Shown here piece by piece: positions 43,598-52,870 of a stretch of DNA of 64,000 nt. The notes under the pieces were generated by a model. The model had not been told where the DNA came from, searched no databases, and saw only the letters and a program-made list of their open reading frames with translations. A program made the translations under genes and the position numbers. The stretch comes from Streptomyces sp. AC1-42W. Its GTDB lineage: Bacteria; Actinomycetota; Actinomycetes; Streptomycetales; Streptomycetaceae. The number at the start of each line of letters is the position of its first letter. Position 1 is the stretch's first letter. The stretch lies in NCBI RefSeq assembly GCF_003248355.1, contig NZ_QKWY01000002.1, positions 1,550,001 through 1,614,000 of the forward strand. Reading direction: 5' to 3'.

Positions 43598-43780
43598 CTA
43601 CTCGTCGTCCTCGTCGTCGTCCAGCCGGGCCAGCCAGGTCGCCAGGCGCTCGACCGGCACCTCGAAGTCGGGATTCAGATCGACGAACGTACGCAGCTGC
43701 TCGGCGAGCCACTCGAAGGTGACCTCTTCCTCGCCCCGCCGCTTCTCCAGTTCCTCGATACCGCGGTCCGTGAAGTACAT
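43598..43780 (-). CDS. Small acidic DUF6104-type protein
   Basis: This 60-residue protein reads MYFTDRGIEELEKRRGEEEV, then TFEWLAEQLRTFVDLNPDFE, and ends in an acidic DDDEDDE tail. It is highly conserved in streptomycetes, which I recall as DUF6104; no function is known. Its stop codon abuts the convergent gene's stop. Confidence 0.85.
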   Translation of the reverse strand: MYFTDRGIEELEKRRGEEEVTFEWLAEQLRTFVDLNPDFEVPVERLATWLARLDDDEDDE

Positions 43781-43912
43781 GCCACAAGTCTAGAGCGGCT
43801 CCCGGACCCCTCCGCCCCGCCCGTCCACCTCCCGGGGTGTCCTCGTCGATCTACCCCGCATCCGCCGACTACGGCCGTTAATCTGCGGGTAATTGGCGAA
43901 CGGGGGGTTGTC

Positions 43913-44500
43913 ATGAGCGACGGTGGGTCCCGGATCACGCGCATCGAACTGCCGGACGGAACGCCGGTGTGGGCCCGGATCTCCGGGGCGGAGGAGCTGA
44001 CCGGGCCCTCGCCCGGCGGCGGGCCGACCTACACGGACACCGGGTTCGGGGACTTCGCGGACCAGGTACAGGCGCGGGTCGAGAGCCTGCACTCCGTGGT
44101 GACCGGTGTGGCGCGCTCGCTCGCCGTGCCGCTGCGCGCGGTGCGGCCGGACGAGGTGAGCGTCGAGTTCGGCATCGAGCTGACCGCCAAGGCCGGCAAG
44201 ATCGTCGGACTGCTCGCGGACGGCGAGGCCAAGGGCGCCATCACGGTCACCCTCACCTGGAACGGCGGCGGCCCCCCGGTGGACGCGCCCCCGCCCGCCC
44301 CCGTGCCCGCGCAGACCTCCGCACCGCCCCCCGGGCCAGGCCCCGCGCCCGCGCCCCCCGTCCCCTTCGCGCCCCCCGTGCCACCCCCGGGCGCCCCGCC
44401 GGGCGCGGGCGCACCCCCCGGTCACCCGTCCGCCGGGGCACCCCCCGGCGCACCGGCACACCCCGGTGGTGCGGACGACACGGACGGCGGCCGGGCATGA
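43913..44500 (+). CDS. Trypsin-co-occurring domain protein (CU044_2847 family)
   Basis: This 195-residue protein has an N-terminal domain (about 1-123) with ELPDGTPVWARISG and VRPDEVSVEFGIELTAKAGKIVG, the signature of the trypsin-co-occurring (Trypco1) family. A Pro/Ala/Gly-rich tail of about 70 residues follows. Its stop overlaps the protease ATG (ATGA). Such proteins are always found beside trypsin-like conflict-system proteases and may be their substrate, inhibitor or sensor. Confidence 0.85.
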   Translation: MSDGGSRITRIELPDGTPVWARISGAEELTGPSPGGGPTYTDTGFGDFADQVQARVESLHSVVTGVARSLAVPLRAVRPDEVSVEFGIELTAKAGKIVGLLADGEAKGAITVTLTWNGGGPPVDAPPPAPVPAQTSAPPPGPGPAPAPPVPFAPPVPPPGAPPGAGAPPGHPSAGAPPGAPAHPGGADDTDGGRA

Positions 44501-46563
44501 CCTCCGAGGACCGAGGGGGCGCAGAGGGGGTGCTGACGCCCGCCCAGGCCGCTCTCATGGACCTCGTGCAGGACGCCACCGTGCGCATCCATCGCCCGCC
44601 CTCCGGGTATGCCCAGGACGAACCGGCAGGGGACTTCCTGGGCAGCGGCTTCTTCGTCGCACCCAGCTGGGTCCTCACATGCGCGCACGTGGCGACGCGG
44701 GGGGAGGACGGCATGGTGGGCGTGTGGTTCAAGGCGGACCGCTACGGCACCGAACTGACCGAGGTGCCCGGCAAGGTCGTCGCCGCCCTGCCCGCGGCCC
44801 GGCCGCCGGGACCGGGCGGCTGGCCCGCCCCCGACCTCGCGCTCATCCAGCTCCAGCGCCCCGTCGAACACCCCTGCGTCTACGTCACCGAGCGGTCCGA
44901 GGCGATGCTCCGCAGCCGCGAGGTGCGCTGCGTGGGCTGGGCCCCCGGCCAGGGCGGCGGACTCCAGAACCGCAGCGGCGTCTGCACCGTCAAGGGCTCG
45001 TACGGCGGCTCCGGCGACGCCGAGCAGGTGGTGCGGCTCGACGGCGACTGGGTGGAGCTGGGCATGTCCGGCGGCCCGCTGGTGGACCTCGTACGCGGCG
45101 AGGTCGTCGGCGTCGTCAAGTCGCGGCTCGACGGCCACCAGGGCGGCACCGCCGTCGGCATCGAGCGGCTGCGCACCCTGGAGGTGCCCGCCACCCCCGT
45201 GGAGACCGAGACCGACGACATATACCAGGCCGTCTTCCACGCCCACGACCGCTACCACGCCGACCGGCACACCAGCGCCGCCGGCTCCGAACGGACCTGG
45301 ACCGACGCACAGAGCGAACTGGCCGTCCCGCCCGGCGGCGTCCTCGGACCCAAACTGCGCGTGGACCTGCTGGGCCGGCTCGCCGAACTGCCGCCCCCGG
45401 CCAGCACCCGCGCCCTGCTGATGCTGCTCGACCGGCTGCCCGGCGTGTACGCCCGCGACCACCGCCCCGCGCCGCGCGGCTGGCGCGACGGCCTCGGCGC
45501 GCTGTACGACGCCCGCGCCCGCGACCGCGAGGCCCGGTTCGAACTGATCGTGCGCTACTGCATGGGCGTCCTCGCCGCCGAGCGGCCCTGCGGCCAGCTC
45601 TCGGTGCGCAACGCCAAGGCACTGTGGGGCTGGGTCAAGCGCATCGCCGACGTCGAACTCCCCAGGGACCTGCGCCGCCTGCTCGACGTGGAATGGGCCG
45701 GCATCCGGCTGCGCCTGGAGCAGAACCGCCAGAGCTCCGCCCGCGCCCCGGCGGCCGAACCCGTCCTGTACGGCGACCGCGACCGCGTCGTCCTCCATGT
45801 GGACCTCCAGGGCTGGTCCCGCGACCAGTACGACTGGCGGGTCGCCGTGGACCGCAGGGGCGGCGAGGCGGAACCGGTGGACGAGGACAGCCGCGGCGCC
45901 CCCCTCGGCACCGTCCCGGACCGGCTCGCCGCCGCGCTCACCGAGGCGTTCCGGCGGTGCGACGAACCGGGCAGCCCCGCCATGCTCCAGGTCGTCGTCG
46001 CGCCCGCGCTCTTCGGCCTCCCGGTCGACGACTGGGTGCTGCCGCAGTCCGGGCAGCGCCTGGGCGCCGTACGCCCGGTGGTGCTGCGCAGCCCGTACCA
46101 GGGCCCGGCGCCGGAGCGCCCGGCCCGCTGGAACGCCGGGCTCGCCACCGGCATCCGGGCCGAGGTCGTCGACTGCGAGGACGAATTGCGGGTACGTGTA
46201 CCGGAGTCGTCGTGGCTGCGCACCCTGGCCCACGAGACCGTGCCGGTCCTGTGCCGCTACGGGACCGTGCCCGACCCCGACGTCACGGCGGGGGTAGTGC
46301 GGCTGCTCGACAGCGGCTTCGGCGTGGCCCTGCTCCAGCGGCGCACGACCGAGGCCGACACGGTCTGCAAGGAGTTCCACCGGCGCGTCGCCGAGGCGGT
46401 CTCGGACACCCGCACCCACGACCGGCTGCCGTGGAAGATCCACGAACTGCGCAGAGGGGTGAGCGCCGGGCGGACGGAGATGTACTGGTCCGCGGGCGCC
46501 GCTCTCTACTACGACGACCCGCACCGACCGCTGCCGGGCACCGACTTCCTGGAGGCGCCGTGA
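44497..46563 (+). CDS. Trypsin-like protease with VMAP-type C-terminal region
   Basis: This 688-residue protein has an S1-type protease domain (about 20-215) with triad H64 (LTCAHVAT), D113 (PDLALIQL) and S191 (GMSGGP). A helical effector-associated-like domain (about 270-400) comes next, and a long C-terminal region (about 420-688, VVLHVDLQGWSRDQYDWRVAV, KIHELRRG) resembles vWA-MoxR-associated proteins. There is no signal peptide, so it is a cytoplasmic protease. With the following MoxR and vWA genes it forms the ternary module described in comparative studies of bacterial NTP-dependent conflict systems; autoproteolysis or cleavage of a partner is the expected output. Confidence 0.85.
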   Translation: MTSEDRGGAEGVLTPAQAALMDLVQDATVRIHRPPSGYAQDEPAGDFLGSGFFVAPSWVLTCAHVATRGEDGMVGVWFKADRYGTELTEVPGKVVAALPAARPPGPGGWPAPDLALIQLQRPVEHPCVYVTERSEAMLRSREVRCVGWAPGQGGGLQNRSGVCTVKGSYGGSGDAEQVVRLDGDWVELGMSGGPLVDLVRGEVVGVVKSRLDGHQGGTAVGIERLRTLEVPATPVETETDDIYQAVFHAHDRYHADRHTSAAGSERTWTDAQSELAVPPGGVLGPKLRVDLLGRLAELPPPASTRALLMLLDRLPGVYARDHRPAPRGWRDGLGALYDARARDREARFELIVRYCMGVLAAERPCGQLSVRNAKALWGWVKRIADVELPRDLRRLLDVEWAGIRLRLEQNRQSSARAPAAEPVLYGDRDRVVLHVDLQGWSRDQYDWRVAVDRRGGEAEPVDEDSRGAPLGTVPDRLAAALTEAFRRCDEPGSPAMLQVVVAPALFGLPVDDWVLPQSGQRLGAVRPVVLRSPYQGPAPERPARWNAGLATGIRAEVVDCEDELRVRVPESSWLRTLAHETVPVLCRYGTVPDPDVTAGVVRLLDSGFGVALLQRRTTEADTVCKEFHRRVAEAVSDTRTHDRLPWKIHELRRGVSAGRTEMYWSAGAALYYDDPHRPLPGTDFLEAP

Positions 46564-46693
46564 GCACACCCGTACCGCACCACAAGGTCAGGCGAACTCG
46601 GCTTCCTCTTACGGGGGTTGAACGGGATCGCTACGGTAAGGCACGTTCGGCGGCGGCCGCCGGCGGCGGACGAGTGACAACGAGGAACACGCT

Positions 46694-47713
46694 ATGAGTG
46701 AACCCAGCGAGTGGCTCATCTACCGGGGCATCGGCGAACCGCACGACGAGACGCCGCAGCTCCCGCCCCCGCCGCCCTGGCGCGACTTCACCGGCGGGCC
46801 CGGCGGGGCGGACAGCGCCGACACCGCCGACCGCCGGCTCGGCATCCCCGGCCGCGTCGCCGAGGAACACCGCCCCGGCGCCGAGGAACTGGAGATGATC
46901 AACGCGGCGCTGTACCTGCGGCGCCCCCTGCTGGTCACCGGCGACCCCGGCGCGGGCAAGAGCACCCTGGCCCACTCGGTGGCCCGCGAACTGGAACTGG
47001 GCAAGGTGCTGCGCTGGCCCGTCGTCAGCCGCACCACCCTCCTCGACGGCCTCTACCACTACGACGCCATCGCCCGGCTCCAGGACGTCCAGATCGCCTC
47101 GCACGCGGCGGCGGGCGGCGCCGCCGGGGCCGACGCGGCCCAGAGCGTCGGCAGCTACATCCGGCTCGGGCCGCTCGGCACCGCGCTGCTTCCCTCGGAC
47201 CGGCCGCGCGTCCTGCTCATCGACGAGCTGGACAAGAGCGACATCGACCTCCCCAACGACCTGCTGAACGTGCTGGAGGAGGGCGAGTTCGCCATCCCCG
47301 AGCTGGAGCGGATCGCCGACCGGCTGCCCGACGGCGAGGCGGACGTCCTCGACCACGACGGCAACAAGGTCCGCATCAAGGGAGGCAGGGTGCAGTGCCG
47401 GGCCTTCCCCTTCGTCGTGCTCACCAGCAACGGCGAACGGGACTTCCCGGCCCCGCTGATGCGCCGCTGCATCCACCTGGAGCTGGGCCGCCCCGACCAC
47501 AAGCGGCTGGCCTCCTTCGTCAAGGCCCACCTCGGCGAGGAGGCGGCCCGCGCCAGCGACGACCTGATCGCCCACTTCCTGGAACGCTCCCGCACCGAAC
47601 TCCTGGCCACGGACCAGCTGCTCAACGCCATATACCTGACCCACGCCGCCTCACCGGCCGGCCGCGACCGGCTGGCCGACCTGCTCATCCAGCGACTCGA
47701 CCGGCCGAGGTGA
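46694..47713 (+). CDS. MoxR-type AAA+ ATPase
   Basis: The 339-residue ATPase has Walker A GDPGAGKST (83-91), Walker B VLLIDELDKSD (D177, E178), sensor 1 VVLTSNGERDFP and the arginine region MRRCIH. An unstructured N-terminus of about 55 residues precedes it. MoxR ATPases work with vWA proteins as chaperone-like switches. It starts 130 nt after the protease gene and 7 nt before the vWA gene. Confidence 0.92.
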   Translation: MSEPSEWLIYRGIGEPHDETPQLPPPPPWRDFTGGPGGADSADTADRRLGIPGRVAEEHRPGAEELEMINAALYLRRPLLVTGDPGAGKSTLAHSVARELELGKVLRWPVVSRTTLLDGLYHYDAIARLQDVQIASHAAAGGAAGADAAQSVGSYIRLGPLGTALLPSDRPRVLLIDELDKSDIDLPNDLLNVLEEGEFAIPELERIADRLPDGEADVLDHDGNKVRIKGGRVQCRAFPFVVLTSNGERDFPAPLMRRCIHLELGRPDHKRLASFVKAHLGEEAARASDDLIAHFLERSRTELLATDQLLNAIYLTHAASPAGRDRLADLLIQRLDRPR

Positions 47714-47720
47714 GACCGCG

Positions 47721-50700
47721 ATGTCCGATGGTTCGCAGGCGTACGAGGCCGGGCTGCTGCCCGAGCTGGTCGCACGGCTGCGCGGAGCCGGGCTCGACCC
47801 GGACGTCGAGCAGCTCTGCGACGCGCTCTGGCTCGCCCGGTGGACCCGCGGCACCGCCGCGGCCGACGCCCCCGGCGAACGCGCGGACGGCGATCCGGGC
47901 GAACCCGACCCCGGTGAGCGCACCGCGCCCGGCCGCGCCACCACCCCGGCCCGCCCGGACGGACGCGCTCCGGAGGCGGACGCCCGGCCCGGCGACCCCC
48001 GCGTGCCCGGGGACGGCGAGCGGATCTCCCTGCACCCCGTCCCCGGCCGCGCCCGGCCCGGCGGCACCCCGGCCCACGAGCCCGGCGCGCCCGACGGCGG
48101 ACAGCCCGGCCCCGACGCCCGCGCCACCGCGCTGCCGCTCGGCGTACCGGCCGCGCCCGTGCTGCCCGCACCCCTCGAACTGACCCGCGCCCTGCGCCCC
48201 CTGCAGCGCTACCGGACCGTCTCCGCGCCCAAGCGCCGGGTGCTGGACGAGCGGGCGACCGCCGAACGCAGCGCCCGCGCCGGCGGCATGGTCATGCCGG
48301 TGTTCCGGGGGGTCCGCCGGGGCGACGCCGTCGTCCAGTGCGTGATGGACGCCTCCTCATCGATGCTGGTCTGGGACCGGCTGTTCGAGGAACTCCAGCA
48401 GATCTTCGCCCAGCTCGGCGCGTTCCGGGACGTGCAGATGCGCTATCTGCACCCCGGCCCGGACGGCGGCTGCACCGTCAGCCGCAGCCCCGACCCCGCC
48501 GCCGCCCCGCTGCACTCGGCGGACCGGCTCAGCGACCCCACCGGCCGCCGGGTCACCGTCGTCGTCAGTGACTGCGCCGGCCCGCTCTGGCGCAGCGGCC
48601 ACGCCCACCGCCTGCTGCACCAGCTCGCCCGGCTCGCCCCGGTCGCCGTGCTCCAGCCGCTGCCCCAGCGCATGTGGAACCGCACCCGCCTCCCGGTCAC
48701 CTTCGGCTCGCTGACACGGGGCGAGGGCCCGGCCGGGGCCACCCTGCTCAAGGTCACGGGCGACGCCGGAACGGGCCCCGCCCACCCCGGCGCCCTCGCC
48801 GTCCCCGTACTGCCCCCGGCGGCGGACGCGCTCGCCGCCTGGGCCCGGCTGCTCTCCGGGACCGGCGCGGCATCGGTGCCGGGCGCGGTCGGCTGGGTCC
48901 GGGCCGACCAGCCGCCCGCCCCCGCCCGCCGGCCGGGCGACGCCCCGTCCTCGCTGCAACTGGTCAGCCGGTTCCGCTCGACGGCCTCCCCGGTCGCCGG
49001 ACAGCTCGCCGTCTACCTCGCGGCTGCCCCCCTCTACCTGCCCGTCATGCAACTCGTACAGCGCACCATGCTGCCCCACTCCGGCCCCTCCGAACTGGCC
49101 GAGGTCCTGCTCAGCGGGCTGCTCAGGCGCACCGGGGGCGGCACCGGACGCGGCCAGTGGTACGCCTTCGAACCCGACGTGCAGGAGGCACTCCTCGGGC
49201 CCCTCGGCCGCGACGAGGCTCTGCTCGTACTCAAGCACTGTTCGCAATACATAGAGCAGCGGTTCGGCAAGGGCGGCCCCAACTTCCCGGCCCTGGCCTA
49301 CGCCCAGCTCGGCGACGGCACCCCGCACGACGCCACCACCGGCCCGGCCCCCGCCTGGCCGGCTCCCGGCGAGGCGGACCCGGACGCCGAAGCGGAGGAC
49401 GCCGACGAGAGTGAGGAGACCGAGGGGAACGGGGGAGACGAGAGACGCGGCGGTCCGCGCGTCCCCCACGCCTTTGCCGAAGTAGCGGCCCGCGTACTGG
49501 AGCGATTCATGCCCGTACCCCCCAGATTCGTCACCCGCGAACCCAAGACCTCCGGAAGCCCGCAGACCGGCGGCCTCGCCGTGCACCGCGCCCGCGAACT
49601 CGTCCGCCTCTTCGAGGCCGACAAGATGGTGCAGCGCCTGATCGACGCCGTACAGCTGCTCAGGGGCGCCGCCGAGCACACCCCGCCGCCGTCCGACGAC
49701 ACCGAACTCTGGGCGGAGTACGCCCGCTGCGTGCTGCGCCTGTGGGAGGTGCAGGGCGGCGCCGACCTCCTGGAGGAGGCCGAACGCGCCGCCGAACGGG
49801 CCGCCGCCCGCCCCGGCGCCGTACGCGAACGCGCCGTGCTCGCCAAGGTCCTGCACGCCGCCGCCGACGACCGGCGCAGGCGCGGCGACCGGCGCGGCGC
49901 GCTGGAACTGCTGCGCCGCGCCGACCGCGAATACACCGCCGCCTGCGCCACCCCCGGCCTGGAACCCGGCGAAGCCCTGCGGCTCACCCTGGAACGGGTA
50001 CGCGCCCTGGAGGCGCAGTGGCGGCTCGACGGCGACACCGCCCTGCTGCAGAGCGCCTGCGGGATGCTGGAGGCGTTCGCCGACGCCTGGCCCGACCAGG
50101 AGAACCGCCCGGCCGTCCTGCCCCTCCAGCACGGCCGCACCCTGCTGAAACTCGCCCGCGCCACCCAGGACGGCGAACAGTCCCGCGCGTACGCCCGCCA
50201 GTCGGCCCGCTCCCTGCGCACCGCGTTCGCCCAGGGCGGCCGGCACACCATGGGCACCGAGAACCGGATCGTCCTCGACCTCGTGGACGCGCTGCTCGCC
50301 TCCGGCGCCGAACCGGAGGAGGCCGCCACCCTCACCGCCCAGGCGCTGGAGACCGTACGCGACCAGCGCCAGCGCGCCCAGCTCCAGACCAGGGCCGGCC
50401 GCGTCCGGGTCGCCCGCTACGAACACACCGGCGACCCCGCCGAACTCGTCGCCGCCACCGAATGGTTCGCCCGCGCCGCCCGGGGCATCCCGCGCGACTC
50501 CCGCGCCTACACCGACCTGCTCGCCGAATGGGGCGCCACCCTGCTGCGGCGCGCCGAACTCCCGGACGGCCGCGCCTTCATCGGCGCCGCCGTGCGGGTG
50601 CTGCGCGACTGCCGCTCCGAGATGCCGGCCGGCGGCGCCCACCAGTCCGAGCGCCTGCTGATGCTGGGCCGCGCCCTGATGCTGCGTCACCGCGCCACCG

Positions 50701-51116
50701 CGGACCGGGTGGACCTGCGCGAGGCGGAGTACCTGTTCAAGCTGGCCGCCGAGGAGGCCACCGTCCCGCTCACCGCGGCCCGCTGCTGGCTGGAGCTGGG
50801 CCGCGCCCTCCTTCAGGCGGCCGGGGTCCTCGACCGCCCGGCCCGCCGCGACGAGGCGGCGGAGGCGTTCCGGTCGGCCGCCGACTCCGCAGGCGACGCG
50901 CAATCGGAGCTGGAGACTCCGCAACAGCTGCGGGAAGCCGTGGAGTTGGCCGCTACAGCGAACCACTGGCGGGGTATGACGTACGAGAGAGCGGGCCGGC
51001 CCAGGGCCGCGCGGGACGCGTACCGGGCGGCCCGGCAGGAGTGGCGCAAACTGCCGGACGGCGGCGGCGCGGCCGGTGAGGCGACCGCCGAGCGGCTGGC
51101 CGAGCTGGAACGGTGA
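47721..51116 (+). CDS. vWA/TPR-like solenoid protein (SAV_2336 N-terminal type)
   Basis: This 1131-residue protein has a Pro-rich linker (about 45-150) and then a vWA-like domain with the metal-binding DASSS motif (210-214, VMDASSSMLVWDRLFEELQQ) and VVVSDCAGPLW. A middle region ends in an acidic stretch (DPDAEAEDADESEETEG), and a long alpha-solenoid (about 640-1131) has repeated LEEAERAAERA/ALELLRRADREY helices like TPRs. It fits the vWA partner of the MoxR ATPase. Only 65 bp separate it from the RiPP precursor gene, linking the two modules. Confidence 0.85.
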   Translation: MSDGSQAYEAGLLPELVARLRGAGLDPDVEQLCDALWLARWTRGTAAADAPGERADGDPGEPDPGERTAPGRATTPARPDGRAPEADARPGDPRVPGDGERISLHPVPGRARPGGTPAHEPGAPDGGQPGPDARATALPLGVPAAPVLPAPLELTRALRPLQRYRTVSAPKRRVLDERATAERSARAGGMVMPVFRGVRRGDAVVQCVMDASSSMLVWDRLFEELQQIFAQLGAFRDVQMRYLHPGPDGGCTVSRSPDPAAAPLHSADRLSDPTGRRVTVVVSDCAGPLWRSGHAHRLLHQLARLAPVAVLQPLPQRMWNRTRLPVTFGSLTRGEGPAGATLLKVTGDAGTGPAHPGALAVPVLPPAADALAAWARLLSGTGAASVPGAVGWVRADQPPAPARRPGDAPSSLQLVSRFRSTASPVAGQLAVYLAAAPLYLPVMQLVQRTMLPHSGPSELAEVLLSGLLRRTGGGTGRGQWYAFEPDVQEALLGPLGRDEALLVLKHCSQYIEQRFGKGGPNFPALAYAQLGDGTPHDATTGPAPAWPAPGEADPDAEAEDADESEETEGNGGDERRGGPRVPHAFAEVAARVLERFMPVPPRFVTREPKTSGSPQTGGLAVHRARELVRLFEADKMVQRLIDAVQLLRGAAEHTPPPSDDTELWAEYARCVLRLWEVQGGADLLEEAERAAERAAARPGAVRERAVLAKVLHAAADDRRRRGDRRGALELLRRADREYTAACATPGLEPGEALRLTLERVRALEAQWRLDGDTALLQSACGMLEAFADAWPDQENRPAVLPLQHGRTLLKLARATQDGEQSRAYARQSARSLRTAFAQGGRHTMGTENRIVLDLVDALLASGAEPEEAATLTAQALETVRDQRQRAQLQTRAGRVRVARYEHTGDPAELVAATEWFARAARGIPRDSRAYTDLLAEWGATLLRRAELPDGRAFIGAAVRVLRDCRSEMPAGGAHQSERLLMLGRALMLRHRATADRVDLREAEYLFKLAAEEATVPLTAARCWLELGRALLQAAGVLDRPARRDEAAEAFRSAADSAGDAQSELETPQQLREAVELAATANHWRGMTYERAGRPRAARDAYRAARQEWRKLPDGGGAAGEATAERLAELER

Positions 51117-51181
51117 GCGGGCGCGGACGCGCCCGGTGACGAGCGGGCCGCCGGCCCGCCGCTTCGGTACGGGGAGGCGTG

Positions 51182-51370
51182 ATGAGCGAGTCGACACGGA
51201 ACGACGGAACGCGCGCGACGGGACCGGCTGAACTGCCCGACCTGCTGGGCCTCGACCTGGCGACCCTCCGGACGACGGACCATCCGGTGCTCGCGGAGGT
51301 CGTCGCGGACCTGCGGGGACGGGCGGAACAGCCGCAGGAGATGCTCTGGGGGTTCAACAGCGCCTTCTGA
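51182..51370 (+). CDS. fxsA: FxSxx-COOH RiPP precursor peptide
   Basis: This 62-residue peptide starts at an ATG after GGGGAGG (a GTG at 51179 is less well spaced). It has a leader with LPDLLGLDLATLRTTDHPVL and VVADL, and ends in WGFNSAF. The C-terminal FNSAF is the FxSxx-COOH signature of substrates of FxsB-type radical SAM enzymes, which join the Phe ring to the Ser beta-carbon in a three-residue cyclophane (inferred from the family). The symbol follows the FxsB/FxsC naming and is unrelated to E. coli FxsA. Confidence 0.9.
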   Translation: MSESTRNDGTRATGPAELPDLLGLDLATLRTTDHPVLAEVVADLRGRAEQPQEMLWGFNSAF

Positions 51371-51373
51371 ACG

Positions 51374-51470
51374 GGCGACCGCCCACAGCGGCGACCGCCC
51401 GCGGGCGACCGGCCCGGCGCGCGGGCCGGGCCGGCCCGCGTACCGCACGGCCGGTCCGCGTACCGCACGG
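51374..51470. repeat. Structured leader between precursor and modifying enzymes
   Basis: After the precursor stop are GGCGACCGCCC at 51374-51384 and 51390-51400, an 8-bp hairpin (51409-51416 with 51422-51429, 5-nt loop), and CCGCGTACCGCACGG at 51436-51450 and 51456-51470. The rest of the 231-nt gap to the radical SAM gene holds nothing I can name. The hairpin could attenuate transcription so that peptide exceeds enzyme. Confidence 0.5.
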
Positions 51471-51601
51471 TTTTGGCCGGGGGTGCGCCCAATCAGGACA
51501 TCGTCGTCCGGGACCAGCCTGGTCCCTCCGGCTCCGGGAACACTCACTCCGGGTCGGCACCGGGGAGCGCCCCGGCCGACGTACAGCACGGGGGTGCTTG
51601 A

Positions 51602-52870
51602 GTGGCTGGACGCACGACGCCCTGGCGGCGGCGAACCGAACGGCCGGCGGAACGGACACCGCGGCCGGACCCCGGCACGCGCCGGACCACCGGCACGGCA
51701 CCGCACGTCCCGGCCACCGCCCCCGTCCCCTTCGGCCAGTTCATCGTGAAGGTGCACGGCCGCTGCAACCTGGCCTGCCGCTACTGCTACCTGTACGAGG
51801 GCCCCGACCGCACCTGGCGCGACCGCCCGTCCGCCGCCCCGCCCGCCGTCCTCGACCGCACCGCCGCCCGGATCGCCGAACACGCCGCGACCCACCGCCT
51901 CGGCAGCCTCGCCCTCGTCCTGCACGGCGGCGAACCCCTGCTCGCCGGGCCCGGCCGGCTGGCCGCCCTCGCCGACGCCGTCCGCGACCGCGTACCCGCC
52001 GACTGCGCCGTCCACGCCACCGTGCAGACCAACGCCACCCTGCTCACCGACACCGGCATCGCCACCCTCGCCGACCACGGCATACGCGTCGGCATCAGCC
52101 TCGACGGCGGCCTCGCCGCCCACAACACCCTGCGCACCGACCACGCCGGCCGCCCCTCCTGGCCCGCCGCCTCACGCGGCGCCCGGCTCCTGGCGGACCG
52201 CCACCCCGGCGCGTACGCGGGCATTCTCACCGTCGTCGACCCGCGCACCGACCCGGTCGAGATGTACGAATCCCTGCTCGCCCTGCGCCCCCCGGCCCTG
52301 GACCTCCTGCTGCCGCACGGCAACTGGTCCAGCCCGCCGCCCGGACTGCCGGACCCCACCGGCTCCGGGCAGGCCCGCGCCACCCCGTACGGCGACTGGC
52401 TGTGCGCCGTCTTCGACCGCTGGTGGCCCGCACCCCGCCGGGAGACCCGCGTCCGCCTCTTCGAGGAGTGCGTCGCCCTGCTCATCGGACTGCCCGCCGC
52501 CACCGAATCCCTCGGCCTCGACCCGGTCAACGCGGTGGTGGTCGAGACGGACGGGTCCATCGAACAGGTCGACTCGCTCAAGTCCGCGTACGACGGCGCC
52601 GCCACCACCGGCCTCGACGTCTTCCACCACACCTTCGACGAAGCGCTGCGCCACCCCGGCGTGGCCGCCCGGCAGGCCGGAGCCGCCGCCCTCGCCGCCG
52701 ACTGCCGCGCCTGCCCGCTGCTGACCGTGTGCGGCGGCGGCCACTACGCACACCGCTACCGCGCAGACAACGGCTTCCGCAATCCCTCCGTCTACTGCGC
52801 CGACCTCGAACGGCTGATCCGCCACATCGCGGCCCGGCTGGCCGAAGCAACCGCTGGAGACCCCCCATGA
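51602..52870 (+). CDS. fxsB: Radical SAM/SPASM cyclophane synthase FxsB-like
   Basis: This 422-residue enzyme starts at a GTG. A basic Pro/Arg-rich N-terminus of about 45 residues precedes the CxxxCxxC cluster CNLACRYC (C55, C59, C62). Radical SAM motifs LVLHGGEPLL and VQTNATLL and a SPASM region near the C-terminus (CRACPLLTVCGGG, about 368-380, plus later Cys) follow. It should bind SAM and several [4Fe-4S] clusters and crosslink the precursor C-terminus. Many FxsB proteins carry a fused, inactivated HExxH domain; here that domain is a separate coupled gene (ATGA overlap). Confidence 0.92.
   Translation: MAGRTTPWRRRTERPAERTPRPDPGTRRTTGTAPHVPATAPVPFGQFIVKVHGRCNLACRYCYLYEGPDRTWRDRPSAAPPAVLDRTAARIAEHAATHRLGSLALVLHGGEPLLAGPGRLAALADAVRDRVPADCAVHATVQTNATLLTDTGIATLADHGIRVGISLDGGLAAHNTLRTDHAGRPSWPAASRGARLLADRHPGAYAGILTVVDPRTDPVEMYESLLALRPPALDLLLPHGNWSSPPPGLPDPTGSGQARATPYGDWLCAVFDRWWPAPRRETRVRLFEECVALLIGLPAATESLGLDPVNAVVVETDGSIEQVDSLKSAYDGAATTGLDVFHHTFDEALRHPGVAARQAGAAALAADCRACPLLTVCGGGHYAHRYRADNGFRNPSVYCADLERLIRHIAARLAEATAGDPP

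Noticed and set aside
46618..46642. Promoter in front of the MoxR gene (TTGAAC with TACGGT or TAAGGC)
   Set aside because: Spacers of 8 or 13 bp are too short for a sigma-70-type promoter.
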